A stretch of DNA of 64,000 nucleotides, taken from NCBI GenBank assembly GCA_013112715.1, contig JABFGB010000025.1, positions 1 through 64,000 of the forward strand, in the 5' to 3' direction. This document shows positions 16,002 through 24,631 of this stretch, in pieces. The translations under genes and the position numbers were made by a program. This stretch comes from Chloroflexota bacterium (GTDB taxonomy: Bacteria; Chloroflexota; Anaerolineae; Aggregatilineales; J027). The notes under the pieces are model-generated. The model saw only the letters and a program-made list of their open reading frames with translations. It made no database searches and was not told the origin of the DNA. Each line of letters begins with the position of its first letter. Position 1 is the stretch's first letter.

Positions 16002-16377
16002 ATTTATTAACGGTTTGAGTCGTGGACAAAGGAAAGAGACTATAAAAATAGATGAAATTACTGAAGAGCGTTAGTGTGACTTCCAAAACTATTGTAGAAA
16101 AGAAAAGGCTCAAATCAAGTGTTTTGAACCTTATTGATCCAATCTCCGCGCAGAAAATTCCAGCGCAATCGTAGAAAAAGTTGCCGTTTCTAGATTAGTC
16201 GTAGGAAACGTATAGAACATCGAATTATCCAAGGAGTAGAGGAATAGGAAGGTCATTGAGCGGAACCAAACCCCTTTTGGCTCATATAGCCTTGATACGT
16301 CTATCTTTTTACTCTCATGGGATTATCTCGCCACCTACTTTTTCTACGCCAATTCTGGAATCTCCCATTTTTCTACG
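16002..16377. other. Intergenic region with dispersed CGTAGAAAA repeats
   Basis: No gene is seen between the convergent qat and PRTRC operons. CGTAGAAAAAGT (16170-16181) and its exact reverse complement ACTTTTTCTACG (16337-16348) form a 12-bp inverted pair about 155 bases apart. A third copy ATTTTTCTACG is at 16367-16377, touching the ThiF-like stop, and a partial copy GTAGAAAAGA is near 16094. The copies could be protein sites or the arms of a long terminator. Confidence 0.4.
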
Positions 16378-17205
16378 TTAGCGTTGGAAGTCACAACTGC
16401 CTAAACTGTCGCGCAGTTCCGTCGGGCAGATGCGCTTTGAAATAGTGGTTTGTTGGTGCAAATCTACCTGACTCAGGAAGGTTGTCAAAGGCTGACGATT
16501 AATCAGCTTGTAGAGGTAGCTGCTGCACACCATCGCCATGGCATCATTAATGAGTAAATGCTGTTCTTCTGCCATGACCAACTCCGCACACGAGAGATCA
16601 GGCTGCACCGTCTGTGGTGCTGGTTCAGATTCCAAGAGTTCAGGATAGAGCAGTGCGATATTGGGTAGGTGATGACAGGGGTAGTATTGGTCACGTCGCG
16701 TGTACTGCTGGTCACTCTCCATCTGGGTGATGCTGTTCATTACCTTATCAAGTGATCCGGTAGAACCGCACACCACCTGTCCATAGGTGCGGGCATTGCC
16801 CACGTCCAGATACGTGACCCCCTCAGCGGCATTCACCAGCGTTTGTCGGGCTGGATGGTTGTCTACACAGCCCACCAAGATCGTGCCGCGTTGCAGGTGT
16901 TTGGCAGCATCAAACGCCTCATTTGACCAGAGAATCGGCAGCCCATACAGCAGACTCAGGCGGCGGGCAGTGACTTCGGCTTTATGCAGCCCAATATCAA
17001 GCGGTAAAAAGTGCTGTCGTCCGATATTCTTTTCTTCCACCACATCAGCATCTACCAGATGCAACAAAGGCACACTCTGCCCCATCTGCTGGCGCTGCCA
17101 CAGGATGCGGGCGACCATTTGAGCTAAAGCAGAACCGGTTCCACCAACCCCTACGATCAGCAGATGGTCAATCTGCCATGCCCCATCATACGCATAGAGT
17201 TTCAT
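16378..17205 (-). CDS. PRTRC ThiF-type E1-like adenylating enzyme
   Basis: 275 residues. The nucleotide-binding loop is LLIVGVGGTGSALAQMVARI at about residue 15, then LVDADVVEEKNIGRQHF (E1/ThiF D-x-D..E..N..RQ signature) at about 48, a K-E-T-like helix (HKAEVTARRL), and ILVGCVDNHPARQTL at about 110. This matches the ThiF-family protein of PRTRC modules, which would adenylate the C-terminus of a ubiquitin-like partner, here presumably the small protein at 19083. It overlaps the E2-like gene upstream by four bases. No catalytic Cys was assigned with confidence. It is the last gene of the long operon. Confidence 0.85.
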   Translation of the reverse strand: MKLYAYDGAWQIDHLLIVGVGGTGSALAQMVARILWQRQQMGQSVPLLHLVDADVVEEKNIGRQHFLPLDIGLHKAEVTARRLSLLYGLPILWSNEAFDAAKHLQRGTILVGCVDNHPARQTLVNAAEGVTYLDVGNARTYGQVVCGSTGSLDKVMNSITQMESDQQYTRRDQYYPCHHLPNIALLYPELLESEPAPQTVQPDLSCAELVMAEEQHLLINDAMAMVCSSYLYKLINRQPLTTFLSQVDLHQQTTISKRICPTELRDSLGSCDFQR

Positions 17206-17936
17206 TTGCGGAGTCCTTCCAAGAGATCTTCGAGTGTGCGATTGGCAGCTATCAAATCAGATTTGGGATACACCCGCGTTTTGGCCGCTTCCATCGCTAG
17301 ATACTTTTTACGGATGTCGTCAGGATGGCTCTGGCTGCGCCGACCTGCATTATGTGACCCAAAGCGTGTCCCCAGCAGGACTTTCCAATCTTCGCTGAGG
17401 TTCGTCCCGGTCAACTGCTGTGCCTGCAACTGTTGGACACTGCCCCAGCACACGCGCCCATCATCATAAACATTGGGCAAAGGCACATGGAACAACTTGG
17501 CTTTCAGGTCAGATGGGCGATTCTTGACCGCAAAGACCCGATACTCGGGCAGCCCTTTGTCATTAGTGCGGCGGCACAACAGCATATCCGGCATCGGAAC
17601 GATAACAGGTGCATCCGTCCCTTCCAGAAAAAGGGCGGTTTTCTGCCGTTGGCGGTATTCCACTACCACTTTTTGTACCCCTTCCTGCGAGATGTAGATC
17701 GTATTAGGCGAGAGAATGCCTGTTTCCAGACGGACAGTGGCGGCAAGCTGTAAGGCAAGCTGGGCAGGGTCTATCAGGTATTCCATACAGCCCTGCGCGG
17801 TTTTACGCTGCATCAGCACCCCGAAGGGATAGAGTTTCAAAGTCAGGGTTGGCTCTGCCCGCATCAACTGGCTCAGCGCCGTCAGCCCATCGGAGGCGGT
17901 TTGCAAGGCGATGGGCATGGGCTTCAGTGAAATCAT
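17202..17936 (-). CDS. PRTRC system protein B (E2-like)
   Basis: 244 residues. The stretch FHVPLPNVYDDGRVCWGSVQ at about residue 150 is typical of PRTRC protein B; the Cys in VCWG could be the E2-like catalytic residue, by analogy with reported links between PRTRC and ubiquitin-like systems. ATG 17936 has AAAGG about nine bases upstream. The first 44 codons overlap the end of the preceding gene out of frame (17803-17936). The following gene is the E1-like ThiF protein. The function of PRTRC modules has not been shown experimentally, as far as I know. Confidence 0.75.
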   Translation of the reverse strand: MISLKPMPIALQTASDGLTALSQLMRAEPTLTLKLYPFGVLMQRKTAQGCMEYLIDPAQLALQLAATVRLETGILSPNTIYISQEGVQKVVVEYRQRQKTALFLEGTDAPVIVPMPDMLLCRRTNDKGLPEYRVFAVKNRPSDLKAKLFHVPLPNVYDDGRVCWGSVQQLQAQQLTGTNLSEDWKVLLGTRFGSHNAGRRSQSHPDDIRKKYLAMEAAKTRVYPKSDLIAANRTLEDLLEGLRK

Positions 17937-18759
17937 AACGTTTTACCTTTCTCATGGATCGTGTTACTTTCTCAAAATTGGCACGCAGGGTGATTTGCAG
18001 CGCGGGTGTACTCAACAGATGCGCCATCCCCTGTCGCGCAAACCCAATGATTTCGGCGGCCTCCGCGTGCATCAAGGCATTGAATTCCACCTCATCTGGC
18101 TGCCAGGGCAGTGGTTCGAGTCCCATCTCATAGAGGTCATCATCAGTGTAATCAGCGGCGGTGTTCCCAGTCTGAGCAAACATCCAATCCAGCAGCCAAG
18201 CAAGATTGATGTGGTTTGGATCACCTGTTTGGCGAAGGCTGTAGGCAAGCACATGCGCCACCTGTGCCGCAGGGTGATAGCTGTCCGGGATGGCATACCC
18301 TCCAACCGGCACGCCCAACATGGCATAGACCTGCCGGAGTGGGGTGTTGGCGGTTTCCGCGAAAAACTCTGGTGAGGTCAAATCGATGCCGATACCGAAG
18401 AAGGGCAACCCAAAATGGATTTGTTCGAGATCATGCAGCTCTCCGCCAAGAATTTGGCGGTTAATTCCCTGACAAACCTGATCGGCAAGCTGCTCACCAT
18501 TTATTTCATGCCGTAGGGCGAGGGTGGTTTCCGCGTAGACAGTAGGAAAACACTGCCTCGTCATTTCCCAAGCCAGCGCAATATTGATCCAGTCATCGCG
18601 GGTATCCGCGTAGAGATACGTTTCATCATCGGCAAATAGATCTTCCTGAGCAACTAAGGGATCAAGCCATGCCAAACTGCTGCACAGTGCCAGCAGAGGA
18701 TCCGCTAGGGTCGCAGCACTCAGCAGAGCAACGGCCTCTTGCAGGTCACTCAAATTCAT
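17803..18759 (-). CDS. PRTRC-associated protein, possibly protein F
   Basis: 318 residues, acidic, mostly helical, no membrane segment. Position between the ubiquitin-like and E2-like genes and its length fit PRTRC protein F, but I see no diagnostic motif. The C-terminal 44 residues (MRKVKRYDFTEAHAHRLANR onwards) are encoded in DNA that also encodes the start of protein B in another frame. This 134-base overlap is unusually long; either it is genuine or a frameshift near 17,900 has extended this ORF. The start overlaps the stop of the next gene upstream (ATGA). Confidence 0.55.
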   Translation of the reverse strand: MNLSDLQEAVALLSAATLADPLLALCSSLAWLDPLVAQEDLFADDETYLYADTRDDWINIALAWEMTRQCFPTVYAETTLALRHEINGEQLADQVCQGINRQILGGELHDLEQIHFGLPFFGIGIDLTSPEFFAETANTPLRQVYAMLGVPVGGYAIPDSYHPAAQVAHVLAYSLRQTGDPNHINLAWLLDWMFAQTGNTAADYTDDDLYEMGLEPLPWQPDEVEFNALMHAEAAEIIGFARQGMAHLLSTPALQITLRANFEKVTRSMRKVKRYDFTEAHAHRLANRLRWADGAEPVDAGRANPDFETLSLRGADAA

Positions 18760-19025
18760 GGCTGAAGCTCCACCACTGGTACATCACGCAGCGGAATGGG
18801 CTGCAAATGGGAGAGCAACCGTGCCATGTTTGCACTGCGGCGGGTGTAGGCTACCAGTTCGACTGTCGCTGCGATCACCTGTTCCTTGGCAGCGGGTGTC
18901 AGTGTGGTGGGCAGCCATTCGCCGGTTTGCGGACGTAACGTATGCAGCAGGTTTACTGCTTCCAACTTGAGCGGGTCAAGGTTTTCTAAGGTGGTGATAA
19001 GCTGGTGTAACTGAGCGTTATTCAT
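18756..19025 (-). CDS. Small helical protein of the PRTRC operon, unknown
   Basis: 89 residues, helical, beginning MNNAQLHQLITTLENLDPLK. AGGAGAATCACC directly precedes the ATG. There is no recognised domain. Overlap with the next gene (ATGA) and position within the PRTRC module indicate it belongs to the same functional unit. A rho-independent terminator lies just upstream of its RBS (19040-19073), so its expression may be lower than that of the genes before it. Confidence 0.6.
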   Translation of the reverse strand: MNNAQLHQLITTLENLDPLKLEAVNLLHTLRPQTGEWLPTTLTPAAKEQVIAATVELVAYTRRSANMARLLSHLQPIPLRDVPVVELQP

Positions 19026-19039
19026 GGTGATTCTCCTAG

Positions 19040-19073
19040 AAAAAAGCCTGCTGTCCGCTGTTGAACAGCAGGC
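19040..19073 (-). terminator. Rho-independent terminator inside the PRTRC operon
   Basis: On the minus strand a 9-bp stem GCCTGCTGT/ACAGCAGGC with a 10-base loop is followed by TTTTTT. It lies between the ubiquitin-like gene and the 89-residue gene and should reduce, not abolish, downstream transcription. Confidence 0.8.
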
Positions 19074-19082
19074 ACGAACCCA

Positions 19083-19304
19083 TTAGCCTTTGCGCCCCGG
19101 TTTAGGAATCCACTCAACGATGGTCATGCCGCTGGCTTCATCGGTGCGTTCGCGCACTGTCGCATTTTCAACCTGCGGATAGAGCGGCGTGAGCAGTTTT
19201 TGAATTTCAGCGGTACTTTTGCCTGACATGGAAGCATCTTCCACGAGGCGCACCCCGCCGATGACAAACACACGGTTTTGAGGTGCAGCAATATTCTCAG
19301 ACAT
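19083..19304 (-). CDS. PRTRC system protein C (ubiquitin-like)
   Basis: 73 residues from ATG 19304, with GAGGAG upstream; the longer in-frame ORF upstream of it is out of register with good coding and is rejected. The core (RVFVIGGVRLVEDASMSGKS, then VRERTDEASGMTIVEW) has the beta-grasp-like pattern and the 'G..l.DP.p..t.eevr' position described for PRTRC protein C. Reported analyses treat C as a ubiquitin-like protein partnered by B (E2-like) and ThiF (E1-like). The C-terminus ends PKPGRKG, which could be the activated tail. Conjugation targets are unknown. Confidence 0.75.
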   Translation of the reverse strand: MSENIAAPQNRVFVIGGVRLVEDASMSGKSTAEIQKLLTPLYPQVENATVRERTDEASGMTIVEWIPKPGRKG

Positions 19305-19332
19305 GATTTTTTTCTCCTCGACTTGATTCAAA

Positions 19333-19833
19333 CTAAAACAACGACATTTGGGCGGTATTAACGGGAACGGCATCCTCAATCGGCTGCGATGTGCTGATGG
19401 TGCGCTCGGCGGATTCAGAGGCTGGTGCTGTAACATGGTGAACCACAATGGGTGCAGCTTCCTCATCCGTGTCAGGGGCGGCTTCACTATCCCCAATTTC
19501 TTCCCCATCATCGGTATCCGCTGCTTCGCCTGCGTCCAAATCATTTTCATCAGTGGGTGCAGGGGTGGTGACAGCGATTTCAGCCTGCGTTGGTGTCTCG
19601 GTGGTGTTGAACTGCGGCGGTGGGGCGGCTTCCAGCTTCGCCAGCGCGACGAGGGCAGTTTGCACCGCTTCGGTGATGTTGCCACGCAGGGTCAGCCCCG
19701 TGTAATTGAACTGGTGCAGGTGTCCCAACTCGCCCCGCTGAATCGTGAGGGAGGCTTCGCCTTTGCGGGCTTCGGCATCCGGGATACGAATCAAAATAAC
19801 CGTTTCTTTAGACTTGCCAGTGGACTTTGCCAT
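19333..19833 (-). CDS. PRTRC-associated acidic protein, possibly protein E
   Basis: 166 residues. The N-terminal 75 residues look folded (ETVILIRIPDAEA, then GNITEAVQTALVALAKLEA). From about residue 75 it is acidic low-complexity sequence (Ala/Asp/Glu/Thr rich), ending in NTAQMSLF. That short hydrophobic end resembles beta-clamp-binding or interaction peptides, but this is only a suggestion. Position right after the primase and before protein C suggests PRTRC protein E. The assignment is tentative. Confidence 0.5.
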   Translation of the reverse strand: MAKSTGKSKETVILIRIPDAEARKGEASLTIQRGELGHLHQFNYTGLTLRGNITEAVQTALVALAKLEAAPPPQFNTTETPTQAEIAVTTPAPTDENDLDAGEAADTDDGEEIGDSEAAPDTDEEAAPIVVHHVTAPASESAERTISTSQPIEDAVPVNTAQMSLF

Positions 19834-19849
19834 GCGGTTTTCCTTTCAT

Positions 19850-20791
19850 TTAGATAGGCTTGCGATACAGTCCGCCGTAGCGGGCGGGGTCTACCCCGAT
19901 AAGAGTGCATAACTCCTTCAACAAAATCTGTCCATGCCGCCCAAAGCAGCGGGCAGCACCATGTCTTGGGGAAAAACCAAAGTGACGACCCGGCTGATCG
20001 CGGGCGTGACCACAGGGGCAGAGGCTGCCAATCCAGCCATTTTTCTGGATGGAACCTGCATAATCGCGCAGGAGAACATCCACAACCGCTTCCACTAGAG
20101 CAGGATTGAGTTCATCAGAGAGGGTCGGGGGCGCACGCCAGCGAGTCGAGGATGCAGCGTGGACTTGCGGCGGTGGTTCGGCTTTATAAGAGTCGAAGTC
20201 TGCGAGTGTGTAGCGGCGCTGTTCCGCCAGCCAGAGTAGTTGACAGGGACGGTTGACCTCGGACTTCGTGTTGCGACTGCCCGGCAGTCGGAGCGCATTT
20301 GCGGCAGTGGTCACATCCCCGCCCAGAAGCTGGGCCAGTCCTGCCAGCACCAGATTGGCGGTGTGGAAATCGGCAGTCGGGGCGATGAGCCAGTAGAGAT
20401 GCAGCCCACGCCCGCTGCCCACCATCGCAGAAGGCCCAGGCATTCCAGCGATTCCCGCTGCCTGAATCCGCTGAAAGCTGGTGGATAAATCTCCATCCAA
20501 ATCGGCAAACAGGGCAGGCAGTGTCAATAGGTCGGACTGCCCACCGCGTTTCCAGCGATCCAGCGGCTGCTGACGGAGGGCGACGGAGAAGTAGGCGCCC
20601 CATCCCTGAGCATTGGCAGTCATGAGGTCGGCGAGTGCCTGATGCACGGTGGTTTTATCGGTGATGGCGATGTGACGGGACGGGGTGGGCAGGCGTTTAC
20701 TGGGATGGATGGCGGTCAGAGTCAGATAACCTTCACGCTGACCCCGATAAATCGCCCGCAGCAGTTGTAGGGTCGTGTCGGGAATCCTCAT
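19850..20791 (-). CDS. AEP-type primase with C-terminal zinc finger
   Basis: 313 residues. The archaeo-eukaryotic primase signature is present: LFADLDGDL (acidic metal-binding pair, about residue 90), GSGRGLHLYWLI (about 125) and ALRLPGSRNTK (about 168), as in RepB-type and phage primases. The C-terminus carries a Cys/His cluster (SLCPCGHARDQPGRHFGF, then RCFGRHG) and the tail LCTLIGVDPARYGGLY. A very similar zinc-finger tail ends the first part of the second primase at 39016. It would prime replication of the element, and it sits just downstream of the methyltransferase-helicase gene. Confidence 0.82.
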   Translation of the reverse strand: MRIPDTTLQLLRAIYRGQREGYLTLTAIHPSKRLPTPSRHIAITDKTTVHQALADLMTANAQGWGAYFSVALRQQPLDRWKRGGQSDLLTLPALFADLDGDLSTSFQRIQAAGIAGMPGPSAMVGSGRGLHLYWLIAPTADFHTANLVLAGLAQLLGGDVTTAANALRLPGSRNTKSEVNRPCQLLWLAEQRRYTLADFDSYKAEPPPQVHAASSTRWRAPPTLSDELNPALVEAVVDVLLRDYAGSIQKNGWIGSLCPCGHARDQPGRHFGFSPRHGAARCFGRHGQILLKELCTLIGVDPARYGGLYRKPI

Positions 20792-20799
20792 ACTTCCTC

Positions 20800-23700
20800 C
20801 TATGTGTCGAACAGCGCGAGTTGGCGTAAGTCCCCTGCGGCGGCTGGTTCACGCCGGGGGCGCTGAGGTATGGTTGGTTTGGCGGCTTGGGCTGGGTTTT
20901 CCAGCATGTCGGGAGCAGTGGATAAACTTACGCGGCGGCGGCGCAGCGTTTGGGGTTTGGGTGGCAGCTTGGCGACAGCGGGCGGGTAGTCAGCAGCGAT
21001 TTCCGAAAGGTCGGGCGCTCCGCCTACCTCAATGGCACGCTGCACGCTGGCATCATAGGCGGTGTACTCCGGCAGGCTGACTTGGGATGCCTCTTGAACC
21101 ACCTGACGTTGCAAGCCATGATAGAGGATGAAACTCGGCTGTGGGTTGGGATAGCCCATCACGCGATAACCGTGGACAGATTTCGCCGCCAGTTCCTGTG
21201 CTGTGTGTTCAGCTTCCTCAAGTGCTGCAAATATATTGACCGGGAGGGAGCCGTTAACGTGGTGGGCGATAAGCTGCCAGCACTGGGTCTCGGTCAGCCA
21301 GCGTTCAATCACAAACCCCTGTCCCACAGCCAGATGTTCCTCTACCAGCGCTTCGACAGCCCACAAACTCTCCCGGCTGCTCTCGGCACTGGAAGCGGCT
21401 TTGAAGAGGTCGCGCAGATCGGTTACGCCCGTATCTTCATCCAGTGATTTCGCCAGTTCCGCAATGAGGTCATTCGCTTCATCACCCCCATCGGTAAGTT
21501 CACTCAAACCGATGTCATTGTCGCCGTACAACAGCTTGGCTGCTCGCTGTTTGCGTCCAATGAGGGCGACTGCGCGTGCTTCCATAGAGTCGGTGTAGTA
21601 GGGATAGAAAGTCTTGCACGGTGCCGTTTGAATGATGCGCCATGCCCGCCGCGATGCCTGAATGGTGACGTAGAGACTGTAGTTAATCTCGTAGAAGATT
21701 AATGTTGGGAATGCCACCAAATCTAATCCCGTTTGAACGAGCTTGGGATTGGCAAGGAAGATGTTACAGCCCGCTTTCAACTGTGCCTCTAACACCGCCT
21801 CACGTTTCTTGGGATCAACCTTGCCATACAGGATGAAAGGTCTGGCATGAGGAATATGGTGTGTCAGCAGCGCTGCCAATCGCGGCTGAATATCGCGGGT
21901 CGCACTTTGTTCGACGAAAATGCCCACCTTACGCCCCTGTGCTAGTTCAGACCGAACTGTGTCAATGAGCCACTGCTCTTTGGCATACAGGCGATCCTCA
22001 CCTAAGTTCGGCATCGCCCAGACACTTTTTTCGAGCGGTATGATTGCCCCGTCTTCTCCACGCAGCTTGCGACGGTGGATGATGTTTTCAGCCCGAAAAG
22101 GCGCATTCGGATAACTGAGCAGGGTTCGCAGGTAGCGCCCTAAAAAGGAAGCGTCACCCTCCAAGCGGCATTGAAAGAGGTACTCGCCCAGCGCCTGCTT
22201 GGTATCGTCGTAAATCTCTCTAAGATCGGCATCCATGTCAATTGGCACCGGGATTTCTTCGTAAGCGGGCATGTCGCTGATATCGGTCAAGCCCACAAAC
22301 AGCGCATGATCCAGAATTTCACGCACCAGCATGGGGGAGGTGCCGGGTGCTTCCCGCGGCTGATGCTCAAAACGCGCTTTGCCGGTGTATCGCCCTGACT
22401 GGTCATACTGGGGTTTGTATTCCACAATCCGTTCTAATGACCCCATCTGATCCACCCAGCGGGCTAACTGCTTACTCTTGTCAGCGTTGTGTTCACCCCA
22501 GTTGTAGCGGCGCGTGACTCGTGGATTAAGCTGGTACTCCAATCCAAAAATGGACGATGCGACACCGCCGTAGAGGGTCCCAGTCAAGCCAATGACCTTC
22601 TCCGCCGCATTGGAGAGGACGGTGAAAGCATCCCCCTGATCACTGGATAAACTCTTGAGTTCATGCACCTCATCGGCGATGTAGAGATACACCCGTCCTG
22701 GATGGACACGAGCGATATAATCTGCCAGTGCCATACGTGGATTCTTGCGCGGGAATTTTTCGCCTGCTTTGGGTGCGCTAAAGGTGCGTTTGTCCTGCCA
22801 GAGCGCCCCGCCGCAGGTGTGACAGGTGCGGGGTGCATCGTTCAGCCATGTTCGCGTTGCTACTTTTTCGCCCTTTTGATCCTTCGTGACGACGGTGCTG
22901 CACCGCGGACACACCGGCACTTCGTGGCTGTAAATGCGCGACTTACCCTTGAGATCAGCCGGTGGTTCCGTTCCCAATTTCCACAGGGCGGCATGGCGTT
23001 TCTGCCATTGGACAGCGGCCTCCCAGCCTTCGCCTAATTTGGCACGTTCACGGGCGATGATGCCGACTTTGAGGGTATGGGGCAGCAGATGGCGGCACTT
23101 ATCCATAAAAGCACGGGTATCGTCCACATTTTCCAAGATTTCCACATAGCTGCTGGAAGTCACCTTGCCGATTTCGCGTTTCCACTTTTCGACGAGATGC
23201 GGTGGACACATCACCAGTGCCACTTGATGTGACTGCATGTGAGACTGCATGGCTGCCGCCAGTGCCGCACCCATCACCGACTTACCCACGCCCGGCTCAC
23301 CGACTAGGTAGATACCTTTGCGTTGCCGCAAGGCGGTGTACGCTGCCGCAATGACATGCTTCTGGGTCGTGAAAAGACCCTTACCAATGCGAACACGATT
23401 CAGCACAGCGGCGATAGGGCTATAATTGAAGTCGTACAGCGGTTTGAAGTGGGTGTCGAGATAATTGAGCAGTGCCGTTTTATGGTCACTGATGAAGTTC
23501 ACCAGTGCGGCATCACCCGTCATGGGCAGCATCTCGCCGCGCTCCGTCAGCAGCGTAATCGTCACAACGGGGCGGGTGCGGTAGACCTCTCGTTCGGTGA
23601 TTGAAGGATCATCTTCATTGATTTCTTCCGGTGCTTCGCGCAGTTCCTCCACCGTGCGAATCGTGCTGCGGACAGCGGCTTTGCCGTATATGGGTGTATC

Positions 23701-24561
23701 CAAAATCAAGCCATTAAACATCCCCGCTGCCAGTACCAGCCCGATCTGCATCCCACGCGGCTGCACGATAGGCCGAATGTCATCAATGGGTGGCGGTGGT
23801 TCAAGCAGGGTCTGAAACTGTGCCATCTGGTGAACACTGCTGGTTTGGAGTGCTGCTAGGGTGATTTCCGGCGTAAGGATTTTGGGGGCAAACACAAAGC
23901 GGTGCAGCCTCTGAGGGGACGCGAAGTGATAGCAGGGTTCAGCTAGTATTTCGAGCGGACGCGGCTGCTGCACTTGGCTGAGAATGGCTTGGGCAAAGGT
24001 GGCTGGCTCTTGGTCGGTTGTGCCGATACGTCCAATCACGACCACTTGGCGATATTCCCCTAAATGCAGTTCGGGGATTTCCCAGAGGTCTACCTGTGAG
24101 CAGTTATTTGCCAGCACTCCGGCGGCTTCAGCCGTGACATGCTGGGCATAGACCACCCATGCGATATAGCCATGTGTCTGTACCCATTTGAGGCTGTACT
24201 TGAGGAAGCTCAGTTCCCGCCGCTTCTCGTCGCTGCCCATATCCCATGTATAAGGTGGATTGACCCACGCCATGAGAAAGCCATTGGTCGAAGTCCGCAG
24301 TTGGAACAGATCACCCTGCACGGCTTGGACAGGGCCGAACTTCTCAAGGCAGGCCGCCGCACGGTCGGTATCTAGTTCATTAGCATAGGGCGTAAGCTGC
24401 CAGTTTGCCGCGAGATGCTGTAAAGCCACCCCTTCTCCCGCGCAGGGATCCAGCAGTTTACCGCCATTGGGGGCAGGCGCGAACAGCGAAGCGACATGCG
24501 GTAGATACGCTGGATTGAAGGCGTAAAAACCACCCTTTTCGAGTGACGTTAATCTAGGCAT
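20800..24561 (-). CDS. DNA methyltransferase-helicase fusion
   Basis: 1,253 residues from ATG 24561 (GGAGAG six bases upstream, against an earlier ATG at 24624 that overlaps a terminator). N-terminal domain: LLDPCAGEGVALQHL (SAM motif I, about residue 37) and MAWVNPPYTW (NPPY motif of N6-adenine methylases, about 95), DUF6094-like. Then a superfamily 2 helicase: GEPGVGKSVMG (Walker A, about 425), MCPPHLVEKWKREIG, a four-Cys zinc ribbon (CPRCSTVV, then CHTCGG) at about 560-610, LYIADEVHEL (DEVH box), GLTGTLYGG, and QTGLDLVAFP near 980 with the Arg-finger region ASRRAWRII. Such proteins occur in large plasmids and phages; possible roles are replication helicase or self-modification. Confidence 0.85.
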   Translation of the reverse strand: MPRLTSLEKGGFYAFNPAYLPHVASLFAPAPNGGKLLDPCAGEGVALQHLAANWQLTPYANELDTDRAAACLEKFGPVQAVQGDLFQLRTSTNGFLMAWVNPPYTWDMGSDEKRRELSFLKYSLKWVQTHGYIAWVVYAQHVTAEAAGVLANNCSQVDLWEIPELHLGEYRQVVVIGRIGTTDQEPATFAQAILSQVQQPRPLEILAEPCYHFASPQRLHRFVFAPKILTPEITLAALQTSSVHQMAQFQTLLEPPPPIDDIRPIVQPRGMQIGLVLAAGMFNGLILDTPIYGKAAVRSTIRTVEELREAPEEINEDDPSITEREVYRTRPVVTITLLTERGEMLPMTGDAALVNFISDHKTALLNYLDTHFKPLYDFNYSPIAAVLNRVRIGKGLFTTQKHVIAAAYTALRQRKGIYLVGEPGVGKSVMGAALAAAMQSHMQSHQVALVMCPPHLVEKWKREIGKVTSSSYVEILENVDDTRAFMDKCRHLLPHTLKVGIIARERAKLGEGWEAAVQWQKRHAALWKLGTEPPADLKGKSRIYSHEVPVCPRCSTVVTKDQKGEKVATRTWLNDAPRTCHTCGGALWQDKRTFSAPKAGEKFPRKNPRMALADYIARVHPGRVYLYIADEVHELKSLSSDQGDAFTVLSNAAEKVIGLTGTLYGGVASSIFGLEYQLNPRVTRRYNWGEHNADKSKQLARWVDQMGSLERIVEYKPQYDQSGRYTGKARFEHQPREAPGTSPMLVREILDHALFVGLTDISDMPAYEEIPVPIDMDADLREIYDDTKQALGEYLFQCRLEGDASFLGRYLRTLLSYPNAPFRAENIIHRRKLRGEDGAIIPLEKSVWAMPNLGEDRLYAKEQWLIDTVRSELAQGRKVGIFVEQSATRDIQPRLAALLTHHIPHARPFILYGKVDPKKREAVLEAQLKAGCNIFLANPKLVQTGLDLVAFPTLIFYEINYSLYVTIQASRRAWRIIQTAPCKTFYPYYTDSMEARAVALIGRKQRAAKLLYGDNDIGLSELTDGGDEANDLIAELAKSLDEDTGVTDLRDLFKAASSAESSRESLWAVEALVEEHLAVGQGFVIERWLTETQCWQLIAHHVNGSLPVNIFAALEEAEHTAQELAAKSVHGYRVMGYPNPQPSFILYHGLQRQVVQEASQVSLPEYTAYDASVQRAIEVGGAPDLSEIAADYPPAVAKLPPKPQTLRRRRVSLSTAPDMLENPAQAAKPTIPQRPRREPAAAGDLRQLALFDT

Positions 24562-24580
24562 TGAACGCTCTCCATAAAAC

Positions 24581-24607
24581 AAAAAAGCCCCGCTTCTCAC
24601 GGGGCTT
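24581..24607 (-). terminator. Rho-independent terminator between operon genes
   Basis: On the minus strand AAGCCCCG, loop TGAGAAG, CGGGGCTT followed by TTTTTT. It lies between the 198-residue unknown gene and the methyltransferase-helicase RBS, so it tunes expression inside the operon. Confidence 0.85.
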
Positions 24608-24631
24608 GGTTGGGATATACCCATCGGCAGA

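Noticed and set aside
20240..24375. Many plus-strand ORFs opposite primase and methyltransferase-helicase
   Set aside because: Antisense shadows without RBS or domain content.
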